DNA from: DASQUK01 sp963813485
GTDB lineage: Bacteria; Actinomycetota; Acidimicrobiia; Acidimicrobiales; VFJN01
DNA: 64,000 nt
Reading direction: 5' to 3'
Assembly: GCA_963813485.1 (NCBI GenBank)
Contig: CAWEZE010000021.1
Coordinates: forward strand, 1-64,000
Made by a program: the position numbers and the translations under genes. The notes beneath the pieces were generated by a model. That model saw nothing but the letters and a program-made list of their open reading frames with translations. It did not search any database and had not been told where the DNA came from. Position 1 is the first letter of the stretch; each line of letters starts with the position of its first letter. This document shows, in pieces, positions 30,586-40,831 of the stretch.

Positions 30586-31320
30586 TCAGCTCCCGACCAG
30601 GAACAGCACGGTGGTCATGTTGAACACGATGTGGGCGGCGATCGGCGCCGCGAGCCGGCCCGTCCGCTGGGCGAGCAGACCGAGCACGATTCCGAACAGC
30701 ACCAGTGCCGGAAGCTGCAGCAGTTGGAAGTGGGATGCGCCGAACAGCAGCGCCGAACCGAGGATGCCGGGCCACACGCCGAAGCGGCGCTCCAGCGACC
30801 GTTGCAGCAGGCCCCGGTAGAAGATCTCCTCGACGATGGGTGCGCCGATGCCGACGATGAGGATGAGCATGATGACACCAAGGGAACCGGTGGCACGGTC
30901 GGTGAGCCCTCGGGCCGGGTCCTCGAGATCGCTGGAGTCGAGGTCGGTGAGCCAGAAGATGGGCCCGTACAGCAGCGGGATCAGGAGCAGCTGCGTCAGC
31001 AGCCCCGCCGCGAAGCCCAGCGGCGCATCCCAACCCTCCGACCGGAGGCCGTAGTCCCGCACCGGGCCGTGACCCTTGAGCTTCGACGCCACCAATGGCA
31101 CGCCCAGCATCCCGACCCACAAGCCGAGCTGGGCGACCGCCACCCAGGCGAGCGACAGGTCCTCGAAGTCGGTGGTGTCGTCGTTGATGGCCAGCACGAT
31201 CGCGGCTGCGATCGCTCCACCTATCTGGGCGAGGACCCAGCCGAGCGCGGCGTCGCCCAGGCCCCAGCGAACGTCGGTGCTCTGTTCGGGCGCCGTCATC
31301 GTCGGCTCGGGCTCGGGCAC
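30586..31320 (-). CDS. CPBP-family intramembrane glutamic endopeptidase
   Basis: The 244-residue membrane protein carries the CPBP (Abi/Rce1) motifs. GAPIVEEIFYRGLLQ supplies the paired Glu and Arg, LFGASHFQLLQLP the motif-2 His, and AAHIVFNMT the motif-3 His and Asn. About seven helices are predicted. Relatives cleave prenylated or peptide substrates in the membrane. GTG at 31320 or ATG at 31299 may be the start. Its stop lies next to the GTG of the large membrane gene that follows, so both belong to the leftward envelope operon. Confidence 0.88.
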   Translation of the reverse strand: MPEPEPTMTAPEQSTDVRWGLGDAALGWVLAQIGGAIAAAIVLAINDDTTDFEDLSLAWVAVAQLGLWVGMLGVPLVASKLKGHGPVRDYGLRSEGWDAPLGFAAGLLTQLLLIPLLYGPIFWLTDLDSSDLEDPARGLTDRATGSLGVIMLILIVGIGAPIVEEIFYRGLLQRSLERRFGVWPGILGSALLFGASHFQLLQLPALVLFGIVLGLLAQRTGRLAAPIAAHIVFNMTTVLFLVGS

Positions 31321-31362
31321 CGGAACAGGCTACGGCGCCGCCGGGGGCCCGCCATCGCGCGG

Positions 31363-31587
31363 TCAGTAGGCGAGCGACACGCCATACGGCGTCGCGTCGC
31401 GGCGATCCTCGAGACGCCACCCACGCGGCACCGACAAGGCGTCGGCGTGGACCTTGCACAGGTCGTACGACATCGGATGCGCCTCGCTCGCCAGGCCGTC
31501 GAGCCAGGTGGTCCGCGCCCGGTAGTCGTAGCTGAAGGTGGCGGCGGCGTTCTCGCCACAACCGGGCCGAGCGCAGGCACGATTCAA
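31363..31587 (-). CDS. DUF3499 family small protein, TTG start
   Basis: The 74-residue product (NRACARPGCGENAAATFSY, then YDLCKVHADALSVPRGW) is a DUF3499 protein, a small family found beside manB and whiB in actinobacteria. Two Cys in RPGCGENA-type context and CxxH in LCKVH suggest a zinc knuckle. The natural start by homology is the TTG at 31587, since no ATG or GTG lies close. The sequence just upstream is a dispersed-repeat copy whose tail GGAGCGGGGAACA ends directly before TTG and could serve as ribosome-binding site. Function unknown. Confidence 0.8.
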   Translation of the reverse strand: MNRACARPGCGENAAATFSYDYRARTTWLDGLASEAHPMSYDLCKVHADALSVPRGWRLEDRRDATPYGVSLAY

Positions 31588-31588
31588 T

Positions 31589-31630
31589 GTTCCCCGCTCC
31601 TGCTGCTGCGGCAGCGGGCCGCTCGGGCTC
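31589..31630 (-). repeat. Dispersed palindromic repeat, copy C1 (module 2)
   Basis: Minus-strand order: arm GAGCCCGAGCGGCCC, stem GCTGC, loop CGCA, stem GCAGC, tail AGGAGCGGGGAACA. The tail ends one base from the TTG start of the DUF3499 gene. Confidence 0.85.
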
Positions 31631-31634
31631 CGAC

Positions 31635-31662
31635 GTGTCGCCCGCTCCCACGGCCACTCGGC
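31635..31662 (-). repeat. Dispersed repeat, copy C2 (loop-less module 2)
   Basis: Minus-strand order: GCCGAGTGGCCG followed directly by TGGGAGCGGGCGACAC. The central stem-loop is missing, exactly as in the copy inside dprE1 at 61.8 kb. Confidence 0.75.
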
Positions 31663-31666
31663 GCGG

Positions 31667-31700
31667 GCTCGCTCTCTCGCCCTGCGGGACGCTCGCTCAT
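31667..31700 (-). repeat. Dispersed repeat, copy C3 (module 1)
   Basis: Minus-strand order: ATGAGCGAGCG, a TCCC/GGGC stem around GCA, then GAGAGAGCGAGC. It differs by only two bases from the module at 45550-45583, 14 kb away. Confidence 0.85.
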
Positions 31701-31810
31701 GGCGGCACAAGCTAGCGGTAGCACCTGGGCGCGCTGGTGATCGGCAGGAAGTCATCCTCCCGATCGTGCTGATGGCACCACTGCCACCGACCACCCGTAT
31801 CCTGGCAGCC

Positions 31811-33862
<2,052 letters not shown>

Positions 33863-33968
33863 GAGCCTGACCGCAGCCCGCCGGGACCTTGCTGGCGCTC
33901 GGCATCGTTGCACCTACCGTCGGGCTCGTGCGCCGATGATGGCCACCCTCGCCGGTTGGCTGCAGGCC

Positions 33969-33997
33969 GGACGGGAGCCGAAGGGGCTCGTCCGTCC
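33969..33997. terminator. Hairpin between convergent ftsH and ferredoxin genes
   Basis: GGACGGGAGCC at 33969-33979 pairs with GGCTC then CCGTCC in 33985-33997 around a small loop, with a two-base bulge. Nothing coding is seen in the 168-base gap, so a shared terminator for the two convergent genes is the simplest reading. Confidence 0.5.
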
Positions 33998-34031
33998 GCC
34001 GATCGCATGACCCGACGGGCTTGCCGATGTG

Positions 34032-34427
34032 TCAGTCGGCGAAGACGGCCCGGCTGTGCTCGATGAAGAACGTGTGGTCGTGACCCTTGGTGGTGTCCTC
34101 GGAGTTGTACGCGTTGGCCGAGGATCCGTCCGGGACGTCCTCCTCCGGATAGATCGCACCCACCGGGCACACGTCGGACTGGTAGCACGCCGTGCAGGAG
34201 GTGCACTCCTCGGTGTTCACGTACAGCAGGCTGTCCCCGAAGATGGCGACCATGTCGGGGTCGGGTTGATGCGTGTTCTCGATGACCCCGTTGCCCGCTT
34301 CGTCCTCGGAGAACAGCAGGTTCTTGGTCGGGTCGAACTCGTAGATGCACTGCACCGGGCAGACGTCCACACACGCCCGGTCCTTCACGTCGATGCACGC
34401 TTCGGTGATGATGGCGATCCCAGTCAT
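34032..34427 (-). CDS. 4Fe-4S ferredoxin
   Basis: The 131-residue protein starts MTGIAIITEACIDVKDRACV and has two cysteine clusters. The first is CIDVKDRACVDVCPVQC near residues 11-27; the second is CTSCTACYQSDVCPVGAIYP near residues 80-98. The layout is that of a bacterial 7Fe or 2x4Fe ferredoxin with an unusually long insert of about 50 residues between the clusters (YEFDPTKNLLFSEDEAGNG onward). It is a soluble electron carrier and could serve the P450, though they are 30 kb apart. A GAGGAGC site precedes the ATG. Confidence 0.92.
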   Translation of the reverse strand: MTGIAIITEACIDVKDRACVDVCPVQCIYEFDPTKNLLFSEDEAGNGVIENTHQPDPDMVAIFGDSLLYVNTEECTSCTACYQSDVCPVGAIYPEEDVPDGSSANAYNSEDTTKGHDHTFFIEHSRAVFAD

Positions 34428-34507
34428 GAGCAGCTCCTCAGCTCGACCCTCGGTGCCGCCAGTCCGACACCATTAGACCCTGCCCTTCTGGCGCCGCCGT
34501 CATCCGG

Positions 34508-34990
34508 CTAGGCGGCAGGGTCAGCCTCGGCGGGCGGCGACGTGCCGTGGTCGCAGCCCTCGGCAGGCAGGGTGCCAGGGGCTCGTAGCTCCGCCACCGT
34601 GGCCCACAGGTCGGTGGCGGTGACTGGGCCCAGGAAGCCGGCCCGCACCACGCCCGACCCGTCGGCGACCACCACCGCCGGGACGGCGTCGATGGCGTAC
34701 TTCCGATGGACCTCGCGGGCGGCAGTGACGTCGAGGTTCTGCACGGCCACGTCGTCGCTCGCCAGCAGCCTGGCCTTGTCCCAGACGCCCCCGCAGGTGT
34801 GGCACGTCGACGACGTGAACACCGCCACCAGCCAGGGGGCGTCGGGGCGCTCGAAGTCCCGCCGGTCGAGCTGCTCCGGCAACGTGTGGCGCACGTTCGT
34901 CGGGGCCGGAGGACGACGCCGACGCTCGATCACCAGCGCCACCGCTACGGCCGCCGCCGCCAGCACCACGACCAGCAGCACACGTTCCAC
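34508..34990 (-). CDS. Membrane-anchored thioredoxin-like protein (CHTC)
   Basis: The 160-residue protein starts with one hydrophobic anchor (VLLVVVLAAAAVAVALVIE, residues 4-22). A thioredoxin fold follows, with WLVAVFTSSTCHTCGGVWDKA, whose CxxC reads CHTC, and the cis-Pro in YAIDAVPAVVVADG. Actinobacteria commonly carry such single-helix thioredoxins near ferredoxin or heme genes. It probably acts in thiol reduction at the membrane; which side it faces is not certain from sequence. Length is normal for the group. Confidence 0.85.
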   Translation of the reverse strand: MERVLLVVVLAAAAVAVALVIERRRRPPAPTNVRHTLPEQLDRRDFERPDAPWLVAVFTSSTCHTCGGVWDKARLLASDDVAVQNLDVTAAREVHRKYAIDAVPAVVVADGSGVVRAGFLGPVTATDLWATVAELRAPGTLPAEGCDHGTSPPAEADPAA

Positions 34991-35131
34991 GCCCCGATGC
35001 TCGCGCTCCGGCCGTGGCCGCGGCTACTCACCGGTCGGGATCCTGCAACTCCTGGCCCCTGGCCGACGATGCGGACTGTCCCTAGGGTGAAGCGTCAAAC
35101 CCGGCGGCTCACCGGGACAGGGGGGCTACAG

Positions 35132-35682
35132 ATGCTGCAACAAGCTGTGTACAAGACCACTACCGCCGAATACCTCGACGGCGCTCTCAAGGACGCTGCG
35201 GGTGTGGACGACGGACGTCAACACCTCATCGGCTCCCCGTCGCTCGTCGATCGAGCGGAAGAGCTCGAGAGACACAGAGGGACTTGCTGGAGCACTCTGC
35301 GGCAGACTTCAGCAATTTCATCAGCGAGCAGGTGAGGGTGCGGACACGTTCGAGCAGTCGTGCGGTTCGGCTTCGAAAAGGCGTTCCAACTCGCCCAGGA
35401 CGGGAACAAGCCGATCCAGACCTTCTGGGTCAGCGCGCCCGGTGACGGGTTCGAGCTGCACGTGTGCGAAGGTCAGCAGTCAATCGCGGTGTTCTTCTTC
35501 GTTCCCCCTCAGGAGCCGCCCCTCCGGTGCCGCGCGACTACGGCTCCGATAGAGCGGCGTCGAGGAGCTGGGTGTATCGCGCCGGGGACCGTGCCGACGT
35601 GCGTCCGGAAGCACCGCGAACACCCTTCGCGGACCGCATCGTGGAGATCCAGGTGAGCGGGCCGTACGACAATCAGTCCTGA
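35132..35682 (+). pseudogene. Decayed orphan gene, at least three frame breaks
   Basis: Protein-like sequence passes through alternating frames: MLQQAVYKTTTAEYLDGALK (35132 onward), then QRDLLEHSAADFSNFISEQV, then FGFEKAFQLAQDGNKPIQTF and FELHVCEGQQSIAVFFF, and finally SRSWVYRAGDRADVRPE with IVEIQVSGPYDNQS to the stop at 35682. Joined, this makes a soluble protein of about 180 residues that I do not recognise. No single frame holds more than about 70 plausible residues. Base composition looks less GC-rich at third positions than in the flanks, like the neighbouring regulator gene, so both may have arrived together. Confidence 0.55.
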
Positions 35683-35691
35683 GATTGCGCG

Positions 35692-38600
35692 TCATCGCGC
35701 GCGCAGATCCTCGGCCTGCGCGCGTAGGCGTTGCATGCCGAGCCGCGACGTGTCATCGATGACAGTTGCGAGCAGCGCGTCGGCCGCGCTTGCGCCGCTT
35801 TCGTCACCCCGCGCACGGAGGAGTCGCGCCTGCCAATAGCGCGTGCGCGGCAGCAGTGCATGGCCCCGGGCCTGCTGTTCGATCGCCAACGCCCGCTCGA
35901 AGTGCGCGTCCGCCTCGCCCCATCGCTCGAGCACCGTGCTCAGCATTCCGAGGTAGCGGTCCGCGGCGCCGAGACAAGCAAGGCCGAGAACGATGGCGAG
36001 GAGCCGGCCCGCGAACGACGTGAGCGGGTCGTAGAGGACCGCCGCATGCGCAGGCGTGCCGACAGTCGCAGTCACCTCAGCGAGCATCCCGAGCGCAGAG
36101 CCAAACCCGGTCTCCCTCTCACGTTGACGAATGTCTTCGACGACCAGACGATCCACGATGCGCCGGGCGGCCGTCTCGTCTCCCGCGTCGAGTTGGGCGA
36201 GCGCCAAGGTGGCCCCGGTGTAGAGGTCGTACCCAGGCTCATCAGTGATCTGCATGGCCAGGCTCCGTCCGCGGAGATCACCTAGTTCACGCGCAAGATA
36301 CGTCGACAGCATGAAATGCATGCCTGACGCGCCGTGGTACGCGCGGGCGTACCGGTGCAGCTCGTCTCCTTGGGTGCGGACCTCGTCGAAGCGCCCTTCG
36401 AGCAGCGCTTGCGTTCCCCGAAACTGCGCGGTGTACACGTGCGCCGGCAACCACCGCTGCTCAGCGGCGACGCGCCCCAGCTCGGCGATCGTCGAGCTCA
36501 GTGCTGCGGCATCGGCGTGTTCGAGATGTGCACCGGCGAGAACTCGAAGCCCGAAAGCCGACGCCCGCGCACCTCCGTTTCGGCCGAGGTCGACCAGCTC
36601 CTCGCCAAGCTCCATCCGCCCCGTGATGTCGGCGGCCCCTTCGAGGCTCACCGCAAGTGCGTAGAGCGCATCCGCGAGTGTCACGGCGTCGTCGCTCTGG
36701 CGCGCGAGCGCAACGGCCGCCTCGGCGAGCGCACGGCCCTCCAGGCCGTGGAGCGTGTGGGTCGCGTATTTGAAGGCCTCGAACGCCAACAGCCGCGCCC
36801 GAAGGGCAGGTTCGCCGTCACCGAGCACCACACGTGCTTCGTCGAAGAGACGGGTGATCTTGGCGGGGAACGCCATGACGCCGTACACGGGTTCGACCGA
36901 TACCGCGACGGCGCGTCCGAACTGCGTGGGTGAGCCGTCCGTGCGGGCTGCGTCGACGGCGCGCAATGCGGTCTCCACTCCCGCCCTTTCGTCGACGTAA
37001 ACGAGGGCGCTGGCGAGATCGGTGAGCAGTTCCACGCGCCGGCCGGACTCATCCGGCTCGGACTGCTCGAGCAACTGGAGCGCGCTCTCGAAGTGGGTGG
37101 CGGCGTCTTCGAAGGCGAGGTCGGCAAGTGCGTTGTGGCCCGCCCGGGTGGCGTACGTGATCGCCTTGTCGGCGCCGACCAGTGGCACCGCGCGGGTGAA
37201 GTGCAGCGCGAGCTCGGCGGCGGTCGGACCTGACCCCCCTGCCTCCTCCAACGCGGCGCCGACCCGAGCATGGAGCTGTGCGCGCGGCGCGGTTCCCAGG
37301 GCAGTGTTCAGCGTTTGCCGGATGATCGCGTGCGAGAACATGTACCGCCCCATGTAGGCGGGGTCCTCGCGCACAAGCCCGGCGTCAGTCGCTCGGTCGA
37401 GCGACTCCAGGACGTTCTCGGCGGCCTCCCCTGATGCCCGTCTGAGCAGAGCGGCGTCGAACTCGCGACCGACGACAGCCGCGAGTGTCAGGAGGTCGTT
37501 GACTCGTGTCGGCAGTCTGCGTAGCCGCTGCGCGATCACCTCGCGGACGCTTTCCGGCAGGTCCAGTGGGCCGAGGTCTACCGCAGACACCGCGCCGCGT
37601 TCGGCGCGAGGCAGCGCATCGGTCTCCAGGAGATGGCGCACGAGCTCCTCGACGAAGAACGGGTTGCCGTCCGTCTCCCGGTGCAGCTCAGCAACCAGGG
37701 GCGCGCCGACTTCGCGTTCGGTCAGCCCCCTGAGAAGCTCTCCGCTGTCCTCCGCCGAGAGCCCTCTGAGCGTCACCCACGTCACGAATGGCTCCCGGCG
37801 CAGATCGGCCAGCAGGTCCGCCAGTTGGTCGTCGCGGTGCAGTTCGACGTCGCGATAACACACGACGATCAGCAGCGAGGCGCGCGGCGCGGCGCGAACG
37901 AGATGCCGGAGTAGGAGCAGGGTCGGCTTGTCGGCCCAGTGGAGATCGTCCAGGACGAGGACCGTGCCGCGTGTTGCCGTGATCCCCGTGAGGAGCGTCG
38001 CTATCGCTTCGAAGAAGCGATAGCGCTCGGCCACGGGGTCGCCCGAGATCGGTGCCGACGGTGCGGGAATCCGACCCGCCAGTTCCGGGAACAGGTGCAC
38101 GAGATCGTGCTCCAAGCCGTGCAGACTCTCGTGCAGCGTCGACGTCGAGTACATCGCAACACAGGGACGCAGAGCTTCGACGAAGGGCTGGTACGGGACG
38201 ATCGCCTCCTCGTCACAGCGCCCGTAGAGCACGACGCCGCCCCGCTCGTGCACCCGGTGCGACAGCGCACCGGCCAGACGCGTCTTGCCGATGCCGGGCT
38301 CGCCACCGACGAGTGCGAGCTGTCGGACCCCGTCAACTGCACGCTGCCACGCACGCTCGAGCCGTTCGAGCTCATCGAGTCGACCGGCGAGCCCTTCGTC
38401 GCCCTGTGCGAACCCTGGTGCGGGCAACGCCAGGGCGCCGGGAAAGGCATCGAGCGACTGCAGCGGGGGAAACTGCGAGGAGAGCCCTGCGATCTGCAGC
38501 TCGTATGCATGCTCGGTCCGCTCGAGGCCACGAAGACGATGCTCGCCGAGATCCAGGAGCTCGAACTCGTCGGGAAGCACATCGCGTACGAGATCGGCGG

Positions 38601-39006
38601 ACACCTGCGACAGCACGACCTGCCCACCATGCGCGGCCGCCATGAGCCGACTGGCACGACTGAGCGCAAGGCCGAAGTAGTCACCGTCGCGTTCGTCAGC
38701 TTCGCCGGTGTGAATCCCTACTCGGACGCGAAACGGCCCCGTGGAGTCCCACGGCTCGGAGGAAAACGCCCGCACGACATCTGCGGCCGCTGAGACCGCA
38801 TCGGGGGCGGCGGCGAACACGGCGTGGACTCCGTCACCAGTGGACTTGACGACGTGTCCGCCATGTGCCTCGACCGAGGCGCGCAAGATGGCGTCGTGGC
38901 GCGCCAATGCGGCCCGCATCTCGTTGGGGTGTTTCTCCCACTTGCCCGTCGACCCTTCGAGATCGGTGAACAGAAATGTCACCGTCCCGGAGGGCAATCC
39001 AGTCAC
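35692..39006 (-). CDS. Class III nucleotide cyclase domain fused to AAA-type ATPase
   Basis: The protein of about 1104 residues starts with a guanylate/adenylate cyclase homology domain (GTVTFLFTDLEGSTGKWEKH, VVKSTGDGVHAVFAAA, residues 5-180). An ATPase domain of the AAA_16/MalT type follows: Walker A LVGGEPGIGKTRLAGAL near residue 250, Walker B VLVLDDLHWADKPT. A long TPR-like helical C-terminus (residues 600-1104) completes it, with no DNA-binding domain visible. The first cyclase metal Asp (FTDLEGS) and the second (STGDG) are present, so catalysis is possible. I chose the GTG at 39006, where similarity starts. Its codon use looks less GC-rich at third positions than its neighbours. It is probably a signalling protein of unknown input. 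Confidence 0.88.
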   Translation of the reverse strand: MTGLPSGTVTFLFTDLEGSTGKWEKHPNEMRAALARHDAILRASVEAHGGHVVKSTGDGVHAVFAAAPDAVSAAADVVRAFSSEPWDSTGPFRVRVGIHTGEADERDGDYFGLALSRASRLMAAAHGGQVVLSQVSADLVRDVLPDEFELLDLGEHRLRGLERTEHAYELQIAGLSSQFPPLQSLDAFPGALALPAPGFAQGDEGLAGRLDELERLERAWQRAVDGVRQLALVGGEPGIGKTRLAGALSHRVHERGGVVLYGRCDEEAIVPYQPFVEALRPCVAMYSTSTLHESLHGLEHDLVHLFPELAGRIPAPSAPISGDPVAERYRFFEAIATLLTGITATRGTVLVLDDLHWADKPTLLLLRHLVRAAPRASLLIVVCYRDVELHRDDQLADLLADLRREPFVTWVTLRGLSAEDSGELLRGLTEREVGAPLVAELHRETDGNPFFVEELVRHLLETDALPRAERGAVSAVDLGPLDLPESVREVIAQRLRRLPTRVNDLLTLAAVVGREFDAALLRRASGEAAENVLESLDRATDAGLVREDPAYMGRYMFSHAIIRQTLNTALGTAPRAQLHARVGAALEEAGGSGPTAAELALHFTRAVPLVGADKAITYATRAGHNALADLAFEDAATHFESALQLLEQSEPDESGRRVELLTDLASALVYVDERAGVETALRAVDAARTDGSPTQFGRAVAVSVEPVYGVMAFPAKITRLFDEARVVLGDGEPALRARLLAFEAFKYATHTLHGLEGRALAEAAVALARQSDDAVTLADALYALAVSLEGAADITGRMELGEELVDLGRNGGARASAFGLRVLAGAHLEHADAAALSSTIAELGRVAAEQRWLPAHVYTAQFRGTQALLEGRFDEVRTQGDELHRYARAYHGASGMHFMLSTYLARELGDLRGRSLAMQITDEPGYDLYTGATLALAQLDAGDETAARRIVDRLVVEDIRQRERETGFGSALGMLAEVTATVGTPAHAAVLYDPLTSFAGRLLAIVLGLACLGAADRYLGMLSTVLERWGEADAHFERALAIEQQARGHALLPRTRYWQARLLRARGDESGASAADALLATVIDDTSRLGMQRLRAQAEDLRAR

Positions 39007-39205
39007 TGATGGACCTCCTGCCCCGCGCGCCAGTAAACCCGGCGGCCGTGCGCGCCTGCCAGGACTTTTCAGCCCTGCCCTCTCCGCCTGCCCGACATTT
39101 CGGAGGGCCACCGGCTGGTAGCGCGCCAGAGGGTTCCTCGATCGAGCCGTCGGTCGTTACTGCGGTCCGACGGCCGCATCTGCGAACGCCGCACCGTCGG
39201 CCTCG
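39007..39205. other. Intergenic gap with no gene recognised
   Basis: The 199 bases between the cyclase-ATPase start and the DUF5719 stop hold no supported gene. Open frames here are extensions or shadows of the neighbours. They presumably contain the regulator's promoter. Confidence 0.5.
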
Positions 39206-40831
39206 TCAGCGTCCCACCAGCCGGCCCAGCGAAACGGAGCCGTCGATGCTTGGGATCCCGACGCCGGCCGCCAAATGGACACCGCCCTCCTCCACCAGCA
39301 CCCGCTCAACGACGACCGGCGCCTCCGCCTCGACGACCCACGTCACTCCGGCAGCGTCATCGCCCAACGCGGCCCGGCCACGAGGCGGCACCTCGACGTC
39401 ACGGGCGTCGTCGACCTCGGTCTGCCGCCCGCCCGCGACGGCCACCAGCGTCACCCGGGCCGACCGCTCGGCGTCAGGGTTGAACACCACGAACTGCGCT
39501 CCCGGCTGGCCGTCGACAGACGACGGGAACACCCAGCGGCTCGCCGCCACCGATGCTGCCGGACTTGCAGTGATGTCCCCGACCACTTCGGCCTCGGCCT
39601 GATCCTCGTCCTCGTCGCCACCATCGTCATCATCCCGGTCGTCCGGCTCCCCGGCGTGTGTCATCACCCGCTCCGCCACGACCGCCACGCCGTTGGTGGA
39701 GCGCACCACGGTGGCGTGCTCGACCCCGGCGACGACCCGTTCCTCGGCGCCGTAGTCGACGACGGTGAACGCGCCGGCGCGGATGCTCAACCGGAACGGT
39801 TGTGGCGCCGGGGACGGCTCGTCGGTCGTGGGCAGCACGCGCACCTCGACCTGGGCGCGTTCGCCGCTCGGGTTGTAGACGACGATCCGCTCAGCGCCGC
39901 CGTCGTCGACCGCACCGTCGGCGAACGCCCACGTCGTCGACGCCCCGGGGACACCCAGCGCCACTGCGAGACCCTCCGCGCCCAGGCTGCCGTCGAACTC
40001 CTGCAGGCGCTCTGCGACCACCCGCCCGGTGCGCGTCCGCAGCGTGGCCGACACCTGGGGTTCCCGGGCAACGTCGTCGCCAACGTCGACGCCCACGACG
40101 GTGCCCGCAGCAACCGGGAACCCCTGGAAGCGCACGGGCTCACGCGAACCGGCATCCGTCTCGAAGGTGATGTCGACTATGGCGTCGGTGGGGAACGGGT
40201 TGAACAGCACGACCACCTCGCGGGCGTCACGGGTGGTGGCCCCGGACGCCAGGTGCCACACCGGCGCGGTGGCCGACGCGCAGGGGCCCACGTCCACGCC
40301 GTGGGGGCCGGTGACACCGTGCTCGACCGCCACGGGCCCCCCATCGGCCTCGACCAGTGCCGCCACCAGAGGCGCCGCCACGATGTCCCCCAGCCGCAGC
40401 TCGACCCGCTCGCGGCCCGGTAGCCGGAATCCCCGCGCGCCGGCTGCCGGCGCGGCCGCCGATGCCGGCGGTGCTTCCGGCGCCTCGGCAGTCGTGGGGG
40501 ACGACGACGCCAGCACGCCGCCGTAGACGGTGACGGTCACGCCGACGCTCCGATCGCCCGGATTGAAGACGGTCACGGAGTGATCGGCCATCCCGCCCTC
40601 GTCCCCCGTGCCCGCGGCGCAGTACCACGTCGATGCCTGGGCACCGGCGCTCGCCACGGCCGGCATCGCCGGAACCGAGCCCGCCGCAGCGTCGTCGTCG
40701 GACGTGTTCGCCAGGGCCGACCCGCGATCCTCCTCGGCCCGGGCCTGCCACACGGCGGCGCCGATCGCCGCCGCCAGCAACACGATGACAGGAAGGCGCG
40801 GCGACCGGCGCCGCAGGTGTGGGCGCTTCAC
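39206..40831 (-). CDS. DUF5719 family protein, membrane-anchored
   Basis: The 541-residue protein starts VKRPHLRRRSPRLPVIVLLAAAIGAAVW, a basic leader and one helix. A long extracytoplasmic, beta-rich region of repeated modules follows. FNPGDRSVGVTVTVYGG, VVLFNPFPTDAIVDITFE, IVVYNPSGERAQVEVRVL and FVVFNPDAERSARVTLVAV each carry the same FNP-x-A/V-VTV pattern. This fits DUF5719, an actinobacterial surface family usually encoded next to a large GT2-membrane protein, as here. An acidic linker (DDRDDDDGGDEDEDQ) sits near residue 420. The GTG at 40831 overlaps the stop of that upstream gene (GTGA). Confidence 0.82.
   Translation of the reverse strand: MKRPHLRRRSPRLPVIVLLAAAIGAAVWQARAEEDRGSALANTSDDDAAAGSVPAMPAVASAGAQASTWYCAAGTGDEGGMADHSVTVFNPGDRSVGVTVTVYGGVLASSSPTTAEAPEAPPASAAAPAAGARGFRLPGRERVELRLGDIVAAPLVAALVEADGGPVAVEHGVTGPHGVDVGPCASATAPVWHLASGATTRDAREVVVLFNPFPTDAIVDITFETDAGSREPVRFQGFPVAAGTVVGVDVGDDVAREPQVSATLRTRTGRVVAERLQEFDGSLGAEGLAVALGVPGASTTWAFADGAVDDGGAERIVVYNPSGERAQVEVRVLPTTDEPSPAPQPFRLSIRAGAFTVVDYGAEERVVAGVEHATVVRSTNGVAVVAERVMTHAGEPDDRDDDDGGDEDEDQAEAEVVGDITASPAASVAASRWVFPSSVDGQPGAQFVVFNPDAERSARVTLVAVAGGRQTEVDDARDVEVPPRGRAALGDDAAGVTWVVEAEAPVVVERVLVEEGGVHLAAGVGIPSIDGSVSLGRLVGR

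Noticed and set aside
33863..34031. A tRNA or small RNA between ftsH and ferredoxin
   Set aside because: No cloverleaf or T-loop consensus was found; only one hairpin is supported.
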